Assembly: GCA_019247845.1 (NCBI GenBank)
Contig: JAFBAL010000010.1
Coordinates: 1 to 64,000, forward strand
DNA from: Alphaproteobacteria bacterium
GTDB lineage: Bacteria > Pseudomonadota > Alphaproteobacteria > Micropepsales > Micropepsaceae
DNA length: 64,000 nt
Reading direction: 5' to 3'
The notes below the pieces were generated by a model. It searched no databases. It had not been told where the DNA came from and worked only from the letters and a program-made list of their open reading frames with translations. Position numbers and translations under genes: made by a program. Every line of letters begins with the position of its first letter. The stretch's first letter is position 1. Shown in pieces: positions 23,509-34,103 of this stretch.

Positions 23509-23673
23509 ATGCGCAAACTGATCCTCGCCACCTTGGGCCTGCTCGCCTTCGCCGCGCTCTGGAAGAAAGAAGCGGAAGAAGACGGCACGGGCGTCGCTTT
23601 GTCGCCGTTCATCGGCGCACTGGCCGTCGAGTTCGCGGTATTCCTGCTGAGCCGGCCGCGGATTTCGCGCTAA
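23509..23673 (+). CDS. Small hypothetical membrane protein (54 aa)
   Basis: The frame runs from ATG 23509 to TAA 23673 and encodes a 54-residue protein. It has a hydrophobic start (MRKLILATLGLLAFAALW), a charged KKEAEEDG middle and a second hydrophobic segment (FIGALAVEFAVFLLSRP). GAGAAG upstream may serve as ribosome binding site. It fills the gap between two minus-strand genes. No family was recognised. Confidence 0.45.
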   Translation: MRKLILATLGLLAFAALWKKEAEEDGTGVALSPFIGALAVEFAVFLLSRPRISR

Positions 23674-23736
23674 CCGCGAACCTTTGTCTTAAGCAAGCGC
23701 GCGACGCTCGCTTACATTTCGTCCGTCGCTGGAATA

Positions 23737-26055
23737 TTACGCCGCCGTTCTTTTTTCCCGGATCGCGCGCCACACCTTTTCCGGCGTCACCGGCATGTCG
23801 ATGTGGTCGATGTCGAGCGCGTCGGCGACCGCGCTGACCAGCGCCGGCAGGGCGCCGACCGTGCCCGCCTCGCCGCAGCCCTTGGCGCCCATCTCGTGCG
23901 TCTTGCACGGGATCTCTTCGTAAGCGAACCGGATGTCGGGCACGTCCTCGGCGCGCGGCATCGCATAGTCGGTGAACGAGGCGCTGATCGCCTGGCCGGT
24001 GTCGCGGTCGTAGATCATGTGCTCGCACAAGGCCTGGCCGAGGCCCTGCACCACGCCGCCATGGACCTGTCCCGCCACCAGCATCGGGTTGATGACGCGG
24101 CCGAAATCGTCGAGCACGGAATAGGAGACGATGTCGACCTTGCCGGTGTCGGAATCGATCTCCACCTCGCAGACGTGACAGCCGTTCGGGAAGGTCGAGG
24201 CCGCGCCGTTGAAGGTCGCGTCGCTGTCGAGGCCATGCTCGAAGCCCGGAAGCTTCTCGCGCTTCAAGGTGACGGCCAGCTCGCCGACCGTGATCGCGCG
24301 CTCGCCGTTGCCGACGCGGAAGGTGCCGATGCCGTCCACGACCTCGAAGCCGACCGCTTCGCCGCCGGCCTGCAGCACCTGGCCCGCCGCGGTCTTGCCT
24401 TTGCGGATCACCTCGTCCGAGGCGCCGAGCAGCGCGCCGCCCGACATGTTGAGCGAGCGCGAGCCGCCGGTGCCGCCGCCGTTGACCCAATCGGTGTCGC
24501 CCTGCTTCACCGTGATGCTTTCGAACGGCACGCCGAGCTTTTCCGAGACGAGCTGCGCGAAGGCGGTCTCGTGGCCCTGGCCGTTGGACTGCGTGCCGAC
24601 ATAGAGCTCGACGCCGCCGTTCTCGGTGAAGGCGACGCGCGCGGGCTCGGCGCCGACCGCGAAGGTGATCTCGACGTAATAGGCGATGCCCATCCCGCGC
24701 AGCTTGCCCTTCGCGGCCGAACGCGCCTTGCGCGCGGCGAAGCCTGTCGCGTCGGCGCGCTCGAGCGCCGTGTCCAGCATGCGCGGATAGTCGCCCGAAT
24801 CGAACGCGACACCGAACCAGTTCTTGTAGGGAAGCTCGTCGGGACCGGGCAGGTTGCGCCGACGCAGCTCGACGCGATCGATGCCGGTCTTGCGCGCGGC
24901 GACGTCCATCAGCCGCTCCATCAGGTACGCCGCTTCGGGCCGGCCCGCGCCGCGATAGGCGTCGAGCGGACCCGAGTTCGAGAAGTACCCCTTCACATGC
25001 GCGAACACCGTCGGCACGCGGTAGACGCCGCCGAAGATGCGCCCGCCCGCAAGCGTCGCGATGAACGGATTGAACTGAGAGAGATAGCCGCCCATGTTGG
25101 CGCTGCCGGTGACGCGCATCGCGAGGATCCTGCCGTCGGCATCGAGCGCGAGCTCGCCCTTCACGATCATGTCGCGGCCGTGATTGTCGGTGAGGAACGC
25201 CTCGGTGCGGTCGGACGACCAGCGCACGATGCGACCGCACTTCTTCGCCGCGATGAGCACCAGCGGCTGCTCGGGATACATGAAGCCCTTCATGCCGAAG
25301 CCGCCGCCGACGTCCTTGTTGACGACGCGCATCTTCTCGGGCGGAAGGTTGAGCACCGCCTTGCCGACGCGCTGTCGCAGCCCGTCCGAACCCTGGTTGC
25401 CGCTGTAGAGCGTGTAGAAGTCCTTGTCCGCGTCGTATTGGCCGATGGCGTTGCGCGTTTCCATCGAGGTCGGCGCGACGCGGTTCTGCACCGTGTCGAC
25501 GCTCACCACGTGGGCCGCGCGCGCGAAGGCGGCGTTGCAGGCTTCTTCGTTGCCCCCGGCCCAGTCGAAGCATTCGTTGCCGGGAGAGCTCTCCCAGATC
25601 TGCGGGCCTTCCGGCGCGCCGTCCAACGTGCCCACCGCGTCCAGCGGGTCGTAGTCGATCGCGACCAGCTCGGCCGCATCGACGGCCTGCGCGTAGGTCT
25701 CGGCCACCACCATCGCGACCGCTTCGCCGGTGAAGGTCACCTTGCCCTTGGCGAGCAGGCATTTGGGCGATTGCCGCACGTCGCTGCCGTCGCGGCTCTT
25801 GAGCGGCGCCATGCACGGCATCGGGTTGGCGCCGAAGGCTTCGACGTCGGCATGGGTGAGCACCGCGACGACTCCCGGCGCGGCTTCGGCCGCCGCGGTG
25901 TCGATCGACAGGATGCGCGCATGCGCATGGGGCGAGCGCGCGAAGGCGGCATGCGCCTCGCCCTCGAACTTCAGATCGTCCGTGTACTGACCCTGTCCGG
26001 TGACGAAGCGGATATCCTCCGTGCGCCGCACGGACTGGCCGATGCCGAATTTCAT
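23737..26055 (-). CDS. Molybdenum hydroxylase large subunit (CoxL-like form II / xanthine dehydrogenase family)
   Basis: This 772-residue protein has the full length of a molybdopterin-cytosine-dinucleotide-binding subunit. GGGFGMKGF marks the cofactor loop. The AYRGAGRPEAAY motif is the form II signature, not the AYRCSFR of true CO dehydrogenase. GCGEAGTVGALP near the C-terminus holds the expected catalytic Glu. These enzymes hydroxylate aldehydes, purines or aromatics. The partner FAD and Fe-S subunits are not adjacent, which is unusual. It is followed upstream by a class II aldolase gene in the same direction. Confidence 0.9.
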   Translation of the reverse strand: MKFGIGQSVRRTEDIRFVTGQGQYTDDLKFEGEAHAAFARSPHAHARILSIDTAAAEAAPGVVAVLTHADVEAFGANPMPCMAPLKSRDGSDVRQSPKCLLAKGKVTFTGEAVAMVVAETYAQAVDAAELVAIDYDPLDAVGTLDGAPEGPQIWESSPGNECFDWAGGNEEACNAAFARAAHVVSVDTVQNRVAPTSMETRNAIGQYDADKDFYTLYSGNQGSDGLRQRVGKAVLNLPPEKMRVVNKDVGGGFGMKGFMYPEQPLVLIAAKKCGRIVRWSSDRTEAFLTDNHGRDMIVKGELALDADGRILAMRVTGSANMGGYLSQFNPFIATLAGGRIFGGVYRVPTVFAHVKGYFSNSGPLDAYRGAGRPEAAYLMERLMDVAARKTGIDRVELRRRNLPGPDELPYKNWFGVAFDSGDYPRMLDTALERADATGFAARKARSAAKGKLRGMGIAYYVEITFAVGAEPARVAFTENGGVELYVGTQSNGQGHETAFAQLVSEKLGVPFESITVKQGDTDWVNGGGTGGSRSLNMSGGALLGASDEVIRKGKTAAGQVLQAGGEAVGFEVVDGIGTFRVGNGERAITVGELAVTLKREKLPGFEHGLDSDATFNGAASTFPNGCHVCEVEIDSDTGKVDIVSYSVLDDFGRVINPMLVAGQVHGGVVQGLGQALCEHMIYDRDTGQAISASFTDYAMPRAEDVPDIRFAYEEIPCKTHEMGAKGCGEAGTVGALPALVSAVADALDIDHIDMPVTPEKVWRAIREKRTAA

Positions 26056-26112
26056 TCTGACCTCACCATGGCCGGGCAGCGCGAGCGCGACCCGGCCATC
26101 TCACGCCGCTTG

Positions 26113-26919
26113 TTAGTGCCTATAGCTGGGATCGATCCGGTCGAGCTTGCGCAGCAGCGCGGGCCAGGCGAGCATTCCCAGGATCCCTTCGAACGCCATC
26201 GAGCCCTGGCTCGCCGTCTTTTCCGGCACGCCCTGGTTCGGCCAATTGGGCTTGGCGCCGCCGGCCAGCGCGCGCACCTGCATCGTGCAGGCGCGCTCGA
26301 GATAGTACATGCGCATGAAGGCGTCGGCGCAGCTCTTGCCCAAGGTCAGCGTGCCGTGGTTGCGCAGCATCATCACGTGCTTGTCGCTGCCGATATCGGC
26401 GACGAGACGGTCGCGCTCGTCGAGGTCGAGCGCGATGCCCTCATAGTCGTGATAGGCGATGTCGCCGGTGACCAGCATCGCGTGCTGATCGAGCGGCAGG
26501 AGCCCGTCGGCCTGCGCCGATACCGCCACGCCGTCGTCGGTGTGCAGATGGATGACGCAATGCGCGTCGTCGCGGTTCATGTGCAGCGCGGAGTGGATGG
26601 TGAAGCCCGCCGGGTTCACCGGATAGGGGCTGTCGACCACCTTGTGGCCGTCGACGTCGATCTTGACCAGGCTCGACGCCGTGATCTCCTCGAACAGCAG
26701 CCCGTAAGGATTGATCAGGAAGTGATGCTCCGGCCCCGGCACGCGGGCGGAGATATGGGTGAAGATCATGTCGTCCCAGCCGTACATCGCCACCAGCCGA
26801 TAGGTCGCGGCGAGATCGACGCGCAGCTGCCACTCCTCGGCCGACACCTGTCCCTCCAGCGAGGGGATGCTGTGCGCGGCGGGCGCGCGGACGTTTTCCA
26901 TGCTTTCCCGGAAATTCAT
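26113..26919 (-). CDS. Class II aldolase/adducin-family protein
   Basis: This 268-residue protein has the family layout: THISARVPGPEHHFLINPYGLLFEEI split over residues 50 to 80, then HLHTDDGVAVSAQ and MLRNHG, with metal-binding His residues in VIHLHT and LRNHG. Class II aldolases use a divalent metal to split or decarboxylate sugar- or keto-acid-like substrates. The ATG at 26919 is chosen because residues upstream look non-coding and lie in the promoter region shared with the divergent MFS gene. It is 57 bp upstream of the CoxL-type gene and probably cotranscribed. Confidence 0.85.
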   Translation of the reverse strand: MNFRESMENVRAPAAHSIPSLEGQVSAEEWQLRVDLAATYRLVAMYGWDDMIFTHISARVPGPEHHFLINPYGLLFEEITASSLVKIDVDGHKVVDSPYPVNPAGFTIHSALHMNRDDAHCVIHLHTDDGVAVSAQADGLLPLDQHAMLVTGDIAYHDYEGIALDLDERDRLVADIGSDKHVMMLRNHGTLTLGKSCADAFMRMYYLERACTMQVRALAGGAKPNWPNQGVPEKTASQGSMAFEGILGMLAWPALLRKLDRIDPSYRH

Positions 26920-27022
26920 GGGCCTGCTCCATTCGAAATAGCGTGGACCAAGAGTGGTCCCGCGGCGCCGGGGTGTCAAACGGCGCGGAATCGGCTTAGC
27001 TGACGCGGCCATGGGGGACGGG

Positions 27023-28231
27023 ATGAGCGCAAAAGCCGGCACGCTTCGCACCACCACGACGATCGCGTTGTGCTGTCTCACCGCGGTGCTGGAGGGTTAT
27101 GACGTCCAGGCTTTCGGCGTCGCGGCGCCGAAGCTCGTGGCAGCCATGGGCCTCGATCCGTTCGAGCAGGGGCTGGCGGCGAGCCTTGCGATGGTGGGTT
27201 TGGTGTTCGGCGCCTTCCTGGGCGGGCGGACGGCGGACCGTTTCGGCCGCAAGCCCATCCTGCTGAGCGCCGCCGCGATCTTCGGGCTGTGCTCGATCTG
27301 GACCGGGCTCAGCGCGCACTTCACCGAGCTTCTGCTGGCGCGCTTTGCGACCGGCATCGGCTTCGGCGGCGCCTTTCCGGTGCTGATCGCGATCGCCGCC
27401 GAGGTGGCGCCGCCCACGCGGCGCGCGACGGTCAACAACCTGATCTTCTGCGGCTTCCCGGCGGGGGGTGCGCTGGTCTCGCTGCTGGTGCACCAGGCCG
27501 GCGCCGCGCTCGACTGGCGGATGATTTTCCTGACCGGCGGCGCCCTGCCGTTGATCCTGCTGCCGCTGTTGTGGCTGCTTCTGCCGGAGACGCGGCCCGA
27601 GCGCGGCAGCCAAGACGCCACCGGCCTGCACGACGCGCTGTTCGCGGGCGGCCGCGCGCTCGCCACCGTGCTGCTGGCCGGGGCGAGCTTCCTGATCGTG
27701 ATGCTGCTCTACATGATCCTGAACTGGCTGCCGTCGCTGGTCATCGCCAAAGGTCTCGACCCCGCCAGCGGTGCCGCGGCCGCCTTTGCGTTCAATATCG
27801 CCGGAGTGTGCGGCACGGCGTTGCTGGGTTTCGTCATCGACCTCATCGGCGCGCCGCGGACGTTCCTGATCGGCTATGCGGCGCTGTTCGCGGCGGTGTT
27901 CCTGCTGGGCGCGGCGACCTCGGCCGGCGCGACCGAGGGTTTCTCGGCCGTCACCGGCTTCTTCACCGTCGGCATCTCCTGCGCGCTCTATGCGCTGGCA
28001 CCGGCCTGTTATCCGGCAAGCCTGCGCGCGGAGGCTTGCGGCGTCATCGTGGGCATCGGCCGGTTGGGAACGATCGCTGGACCCCTGCTGGCAGGTCAGC
28101 TGCGCCAAGCGGGCTGGTCGGCCGATCACGTCATCGAGGCGATGCTGCCGGTCGTGCTGATCGGAGGATCGGCGGCCTTGTTCCTGACCTGGCGGCTTCA
28201 GCCGCAGCTCACGTCCAAAGCTGCAGCATAG
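27023..28231 (+). CDS. MFS transporter, aromatic acid:H+ symporter-like
   Basis: This 402-residue protein has twelve hydrophobic segments with the MFS motif GGRTADRFGRKP between helices 2 and 3. The N-terminal LEGYDVQAFGVAAP corresponds to the DGxD region of the AAHS family. It imports organic acids with protons across the inner membrane. GGGGGAC before ATG 27023 supports the start. It is divergent from the aldolase/CoxL genes, so the three could handle one aromatic or carboxylic substrate. Its 3' end overlaps the convergent small gene by 23 bp. Confidence 0.85.
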   Translation: MSAKAGTLRTTTTIALCCLTAVLEGYDVQAFGVAAPKLVAAMGLDPFEQGLAASLAMVGLVFGAFLGGRTADRFGRKPILLSAAAIFGLCSIWTGLSAHFTELLLARFATGIGFGGAFPVLIAIAAEVAPPTRRATVNNLIFCGFPAGGALVSLLVHQAGAALDWRMIFLTGGALPLILLPLLWLLLPETRPERGSQDATGLHDALFAGGRALATVLLAGASFLIVMLLYMILNWLPSLVIAKGLDPASGAAAAFAFNIAGVCGTALLGFVIDLIGAPRTFLIGYAALFAAVFLLGAATSAGATEGFSAVTGFFTVGISCALYALAPACYPASLRAEACGVIVGIGRLGTIAGPLLAGQLRQAGWSADHVIEAMLPVVLIGGSAALFLTWRLQPQLTSKAAA

Positions 28232-28409
28232 TGTAGCCGACGTAGCACATGATCCCGAGGATGAAGACGGTCGAGATCAGCCGCATCACGCCCACGCCGT
28301 CCAGGCTGCCTTTGCTCAACAGGCGCAGGACCTGCCACACACCCAATCCGATCATTGCGGTGTAGAACAGGCCGGCGAAAATCATCTCTCTGGCGGCTTG
28401 ATCATCCAT
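28209..28409 (-). CDS. Small two-helix membrane protein (66 aa)
   Basis: This 66-residue protein starts MDDQAAREMIF and has two hydrophobic helices (AGLFYTAMIGLGVWQVLRLL and LISTVFILGIMCYVGYTML). A GGAGA ribosome binding site lies upstream. It sits 56 bp after the glycerol kinase gene and may share its transcript. No function is known. Confidence 0.6.
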   Translation of the reverse strand: MDDQAAREMIFAGLFYTAMIGLGVWQVLRLLSKGSLDGVGVMRLISTVFILGIMCYVGYTMLQLWT

Positions 28410-28465
28410 CGCGCGTCTCCTGGAGCTCGCTCCTCCAGCGTAACCGGCGATGGTCCACAATTCGT

Positions 28466-29932
<1,467 letters not shown>

Positions 29933-29947
29933 CGGTGCAATGCCCGC

Positions 29948-29976
29948 GGGCCCCGCACGAAGCTAGCGCGGGGCCC
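29948..29976. terminator. Strong stem-loop after the Ser-rich protein gene
   Basis: GGGCCCCGC and GCGGGGCCC form a perfect 9-bp stem around an 11-base loop, between the end of the 30003 gene and the glpK start. No T-run follows on the minus strand, so it may be a terminator of the weak type or an RNA-stabilising end. Confidence 0.5.
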
Positions 29977-30002
29977 GGGCCTGCGCGACAAAAACTTGAA
30001 TG

Positions 30003-30452
30003 CTAGTGCATGCCGCTCATGGCCTTGCGCATGTGGGACATGCAGGACGCGTCCTGTCCCTTGGCTTGCGCCTGCTGGGCCAGCTTGAGCTCGCGCTTGG
30101 ACGTCGAAGACTGCGTTCCGCTCATCCCGGTCATCTGATCCATCATGCCCTGGCAGGTGTTGGGCGAGTAGGACGCCGACGAGGTGCTGCCCGAGCTGCC
30201 CGGCGACGAGGACATGGACGAGTTCGACATGTTGCTGCTGTCGTTCGCGCCGACGCCGCTGGGGCTCGACTGGCCGGTGACGCCGGTGCCGGAATTGTTC
30301 GGCGCGGTTTCGGGCGTGCCGGTGCTGCTGGGACCGGAGTTCTGCATGGCGCCGGTTCCCGTGCTCGATCCGCTGCTGGAACCGCTGGTCTGCGCGAAGC
30401 TCGGCGCGGCAAGCGCAACGATCGCCGCGAAGCTAACAAAGGCGAGTTTCAT
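30003..30452 (-). CDS. Secreted Ser/Gly/Thr-rich hypothetical protein
   Basis: This 149-residue protein has a signal peptide (MKLAFVSFAAIVALAAPSFAQ), then about 75 residues of Ser/Gly/Thr/Pro low complexity. The C-terminal helix has two cysteines (NTCQGMMDQMTGM and ASCMSHMRKAM). The helix plus Cys pair resembles other small periplasmic proteins in this window, such as the one at 22237. GGAGAA precedes the ATG. No function was recognised. Confidence 0.6.
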   Translation of the reverse strand: MKLAFVSFAAIVALAAPSFAQTSGSSSGSSTGTGAMQNSGPSSTGTPETAPNNSGTGVTGQSSPSGVGANDSSNMSNSSMSSSPGSSGSTSSASYSPNTCQGMMDQMTGMSGTQSSTSKRELKLAQQAQAKGQDASCMSHMRKAMSGMH

Positions 30453-30533
30453 GGTCGTGTTCTCCTACGCTGTTGAGTAACCAACCCAACACGTAGGGAC
30501 AGGCTTCGTTCCTGCTTGCATCAATTGAGAAAC

Positions 30534-30566
30534 GCGGTAGCGGCAGCTGTTCATTGCCGCCACCGC
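30534..30566 (-). terminator. Intrinsic terminator of the secreted protease-like gene
   Basis: GCGGTAGCGGCA (30534-30545) pairs with TGCCGCCACCGC (30555-30566) with one mismatch around a 9-base loop. On the minus strand GTTTCTC follows. It lies just downstream of the gene ending at 30579. Confidence 0.6.
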
Positions 30567-30578
30567 AAACGCTGAAAT

Positions 30579-31727
30579 TCAATGTGCGGGCATGAAGGCG
30601 GCGTGCTGCGCTCCGCCGCTCGGCGGCTGACCCGGGCAGGTTCCTGTGAGGTCGTTCTGGAAGCTGTACCAGCCGTTGACCGGACCCGACGTTGGCGCAC
30701 CGAAATAATCGATGAAGACCAACGACTGAAGATTATAAGTGAAGCCGTTGAGCGTGTATGGGAAACCGCCGTAATTGGGATTGTTCTCGATCGGGTCGCC
30801 GTTTTCCATGATCGAGTTGTCGAGGCAGTTTACCGAATTGTCGACGAACGGGTCGTCCATCCATTCGCCGAGCTCGTGCGACATGGCCGATACGTCCTGC
30901 GAGAACGAGCCCGCCTCGTCCTCATACGTCGTATAGGCATAAGTCTGGCCGTTGGGCTGGCTGGCGACGGCCGAATGATAGCCGCCGATGCAGCAGCCCG
31001 TCAGCGGCGCCTCGGTCAGGAAAGTATCGTAAGTGATGAACAGCGGCAGCACGTTGGGTGTGATCTTCCTGATCCCGCTCATGATGGTGAGTATCTGGCT
31101 GTCGAAGTCGTTGACGTACATCTCACCCGCCGGTTTGGTGCCGAACGGATTGGTGACCACCTTGCCTTGGTTGACGTTGACCGTGATCGTCTGCTCGGGC
31201 AGCACCGTGGGGTTGACGAACTTGACATGGTACTGGGTGTTGGTGCTCACCGAGGACCAGAAGTTGGCGCGCTGATAGGCGTCGATGTACTGGCCGAATC
31301 CCACCTTCACGCCGCCCTGCTTGAACTTGGTGCCAGGCGCGAATAGCGGCGAAGCCAGGACGTTCTCGATCAGGGTGCGGCCGTTCGGCAGCGTCACGGC
31401 TAGCGGATCGAACGTCATGTTGCCGTTGGTTGCGCCGAACACCATTTTGATGGGAATGATGAACACGCGGATCTTCGTGGTGGTATTGGTCGTCGCCGGG
31501 TCGCCGCCGACCATCGTGTAGTTTACGGTCTGCCCGAGCTTGTCGGTGAAGCTCCCGTTCCACTGCGCCAGCGGCGTCACCGGCGCGCGCGCCGGCAGCG
31601 TGCCGTGGACCGGCAGCGCCAGGAACTTGGGCTTGGGGTTCAGGGGGCGTTCCGGTCGGGCACCGGCCCCGGACAAGAGTGACGTACCGGCCAGCAGTGC
31701 CAGCGAGGCGAATAAAACCACGCGCAT
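30579..31727 (-). CDS. Secreted metalloprotease-like protein (HELGEW family)
   Basis: This 382-residue protein has a signal peptide (MRVVLFASLALLAGTSLLSGAGA) and a beta-rich extracellular part. It contains MSHELGEWMDDPFVDN near residue 265. The HE-x2-E-W helix is seen in a group of secreted bacterial and fungal proteins whose metal-dependent activity is not established; it is not a classical HExxH motif. NCLDNSIMENGDPIENNPNY follows. A GGGAGGG ribosome binding site sits upstream of ATG 31727. It probably acts outside the cell. Confidence 0.6.
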   Translation of the reverse strand: MRVVLFASLALLAGTSLLSGAGARPERPLNPKPKFLALPVHGTLPARAPVTPLAQWNGSFTDKLGQTVNYTMVGGDPATTNTTTKIRVFIIPIKMVFGATNGNMTFDPLAVTLPNGRTLIENVLASPLFAPGTKFKQGGVKVGFGQYIDAYQRANFWSSVSTNTQYHVKFVNPTVLPEQTITVNVNQGKVVTNPFGTKPAGEMYVNDFDSQILTIMSGIRKITPNVLPLFITYDTFLTEAPLTGCCIGGYHSAVASQPNGQTYAYTTYEDEAGSFSQDVSAMSHELGEWMDDPFVDNSVNCLDNSIMENGDPIENNPNYGGFPYTLNGFTYNLQSLVFIDYFGAPTSGPVNGWYSFQNDLTGTCPGQPPSGGAQHAAFMPAH

Positions 31728-31980
31728 GTCAATGCCCTCCCCGGGCGTTCTCGAAATTTCGTCGAAGTGATCCCATCCCCTGTTCGATCGCTTGGATCGC
31801 GACCTTCCGCGACAACGCGCGCGGATCGTCATGGTTCCCACCGCGTTAACTGCGGCTGCGAATTTGCCGGCTGACTTGCAAATGATACTCAAGAAAAGCG
31901 ATGCACATGGTTAGTGCAAATCACCCTTAACACGCTGTTAACGCCGGTTTGCTACTGCTGCCCGCTCGACGGGGGAGCGA
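31728..31980. other. 253-bp divergent intergenic region
   Basis: This gap separates the secreted protein gene (minus strand) from the DUF2336 gene (plus strand). It has AT-rich promoter-like DNA near 31870 to 31930 and a CtrA-type box at 31927. No small gene was found in it. Confidence 0.6.
31927..31942 (+). promoter_or_regulatory. CtrA-type binding site TTAA-N7-TTAAC
   Basis: TTAACACGCTGTTAAC matches the consensus TTAA-N7-TTAAC of the alphaproteobacterial cell-cycle regulator CtrA exactly. It lies 39 bp upstream of the DUF2336 gene start, in the promoter zone. Binding by CtrA is inferred from the motif only. Confidence 0.65.
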
Positions 31981-33078
31981 ATGGGGCGCGATTTGGGACT
32001 GACCGCACGCGACATGAGCGACATGGGACGCCTGGCCGAGCTCGCCGCCAATCCGCAAGGCACGACGCGGGAGGAGATCTTCCTCGCGGTCGCCTCGCTC
32101 TATCGCCTTCAGGGCGGCTATCTGAATGAGCGCGAGCGCGCGCTGATGCAGGACATCCTGCGCATGCTGGCGCGCGACGTCGAGATGGCGATCCGCATCG
32201 CGCTGGCCGAACGGCTGGCCGACGACACCACCGCGCCGCACGACCTGATCCTTCTTCTGGCCGACGACCGCATCGAGGTCGCCCGCCCGGTGATCCTGAG
32301 AAGCCCGCTGCTCACCGAAGCCGACGTGCTCAAGATGATCGCCGAAGCCGGCCACGAGCATCACGCGGCCGTCGCCAGCCGCGCCAATATCGGCGAGCCG
32401 GTGACCGATGCTCTCGTCAAGCTCGACGCCGAGCCGGTGCTGACCGCGCTGGTGCGCAACGTTACCGCCCGCATCTCGCCCACGGGCTTCGAAACGCTGG
32501 TCGAGAAGTCCAAGCTGATCGCCGGCCTTCAGGATCCGCTGGCCCGCCGCGCCGACCTTCCGCCCGAGCTTGCGAGCCGGATGTGCGAATGGGTCTCCGA
32601 CGCGCTGAAGCAATTCATCGTGCGCAACTACAGGATCGAGCCGGCGAGGCTCGACAAGGCGCTGACCGCCGCCGAGGTGGTGGTGAAAAGCGAGCCCCAG
32701 GCGCCGCAATCGCCGCCGGCCGAAAGCGCGCAGAAACTGATCGACAAGCTCTCGGCCTCGGGCCAGCTCAAGGCGGGGTTTCTGCTGCGCGTGCTGCATC
32801 AGGGACAGATCGACCTCTTCGACCTCGCTTTCGCCAAGCTTCTGGGGCTTTCGCTCGTGGACGCGCGCCGCAAGCTTTACGAGCTGGGACCCAAGCCCGT
32901 GGCGCTGGCCTGCCGCGCGGTCGGCATCGACCGCTGCGTCTTCGCGACCGTGTTCAACCTGTCGCGCCAGGCCCGCAACATGCGCCCCGTTCTCACGCCT
33001 GCGGAACTCGGCGAGGTGCAGAAGGTGTTCGCCGAATTCACGAAACCGGCCGCGCTCAGCGCGCTGCGCACGATCTAA
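31981..33078 (+). CDS. DUF2336 domain-containing protein
   Basis: This 365-residue helical protein matches the alphaproteobacterial DUF2336 family. Helix pairs such as EIFLAVASLYRLQGGYLNERER, DILRMLARDVEMAIRIALAERLA and VARPVILRSPLLTEADVL form the N-terminal HEAT-like array. The family is often linked to motility and cell-cycle regulation, but its biochemical role is not settled. GGGGGAG precedes the ATG. An exact CtrA box lies upstream. It is followed 38 bp later by moaA. Confidence 0.8.
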   Translation: MGRDLGLTARDMSDMGRLAELAANPQGTTREEIFLAVASLYRLQGGYLNERERALMQDILRMLARDVEMAIRIALAERLADDTTAPHDLILLLADDRIEVARPVILRSPLLTEADVLKMIAEAGHEHHAAVASRANIGEPVTDALVKLDAEPVLTALVRNVTARISPTGFETLVEKSKLIAGLQDPLARRADLPPELASRMCEWVSDALKQFIVRNYRIEPARLDKALTAAEVVVKSEPQAPQSPPAESAQKLIDKLSASGQLKAGFLLRVLHQGQIDLFDLAFAKLLGLSLVDARRKLYELGPKPVALACRAVGIDRCVFATVFNLSRQARNMRPVLTPAELGEVQKVFAEFTKPAALSALRTI

Positions 33079-33116
33079 GTTGATGAAATAGCGGGCCGAC
33101 CTGCTAAACTGCGGCC

Positions 33117-34103
33117 ATGCAGGACAGCTTCGGCCGGCACATCACCTATCTGCGAGTCTCGGTCACCGACCGCTGCGACTTCCGCTGCGTCTATTGCATG
33201 GCGGAGCACATGACGTTCCTGCCCAAGGCAGAGCTTCTGACGCTGGAGGAGCTGGAACGGCTCTGCGGCGCCTTCATCGCCAAGGGCGTGGAGCGGTTGC
33301 GCATCACCGGCGGCGAGCCGCTGGTGCGCAAGGACGTGATGCGGCTGATCGAGCGGCTGGGCGCCCGCCTGGGCCGTGGCCTGAAGGAACTGACGCTGAC
33401 GACCAACGGCTCGCAGCTCGCCCGCTTCGCGCGCGACCTGAAGGCTTCAGGCATCGAGCGCATCAACGTCTCGCTCGACACCCGCGATCCGGAAAAGTTC
33501 CGCGCGGTCACGCGCTGGGGCGACCTGAACAAGGTCCTGGCCGGCATCGACGCGGCGCTGGAGGCGGGCCTCAAGCTCAAGATCAACATGGTGGCGCTGC
33601 GCGATCTCAATCGCGACGAGATCCCCGACATGCTCGAATGGGCGCATTCCAAGGGCATGGACCTGACCCTGATCGAGACCATGCCGCTGGGCGAGGTCGA
33701 TGCCGACCGCGTCGCGCAATACCTGCCGCTGTCGCTGGTGCGCGCCGATCTCGCGCACCGCTACACCCTGGCCGAAAGCGACCACCGCACCGGCGGGCCG
33801 GCGCGCTATATGCAGGTGGCGGAGACCGGCGGACGGCTGGGCTTCATCACGCCGCTGACCCATAATTTCTGCGAGAGCTGCAACCGCGTGCGCGTGACCT
33901 GCACCGGGACGCTCTATATGTGCCTGGGCCAGAACGACGACGCCGATCTGCGCACGCCGTTGCGCGCCTCGAAGGACGACGCGCTGCTCGGCGCCGCCAT
34001 CGACCGCGCCATCGCGAGGAAGCCTTTGGGCCACGACTTCGTCATCGACCGCCGCCACAGCAAGCCGGCGCTCGCCCGCACCATGTCGCTGACGGGCGGC
34101 TGA
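33117..34103 (+). CDS. moaA: GTP 3',8-cyclase (molybdenum cofactor biosynthesis)
   Basis: This 328-residue radical SAM enzyme has the cluster motif CDFRCVYC near residues 22 to 29 and the C-terminal second cluster ([22 protein letters not shown]). GGEPLVRKD binds SAM. It converts GTP to 3',8-cyclo-7,8-dihydro-GTP in the first step of molybdopterin synthesis, which the CoxL-type hydroxylase nearby needs. The terminal GG typical of MoaA is present (SLTGG). Its stop overlaps the next start (TGATG). Confidence 0.95.
   Translation: MQDSFGRHITYLRVSVTDRCDFRCVYCMAEHMTFLPKAELLTLEELERLCGAFIAKGVERLRITGGEPLVRKDVMRLIERLGARLGRGLKELTLTTNGSQLARFARDLKASGIERINVSLDTRDPEKFRAVTRWGDLNKVLAGIDAALEAGLKLKINMVALRDLNRDEIPDMLEWAHSKGMDLTLIETMPLGEVDADRVAQYLPLSLVRADLAHRYTLAESDHRTGGPARYMQVAETGGRLGFITPLTHNFCESCNRVRVTCTGTLYMCLGQNDDADLRTPLRASKDDALLGAAIDRAIARKPLGHDFVIDRRHSKPALARTMSLTGG

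Noticed and set aside
23803-27003. 1066-residue open frame on the plus strand, opposite the CoxL-type and aldolase genes
   Set aside because: It is the antisense of two clearly real genes, is rich in Arg/Ala/Gly/His/Val as expected from high-GC antisense frames, and has no recognisable domain.
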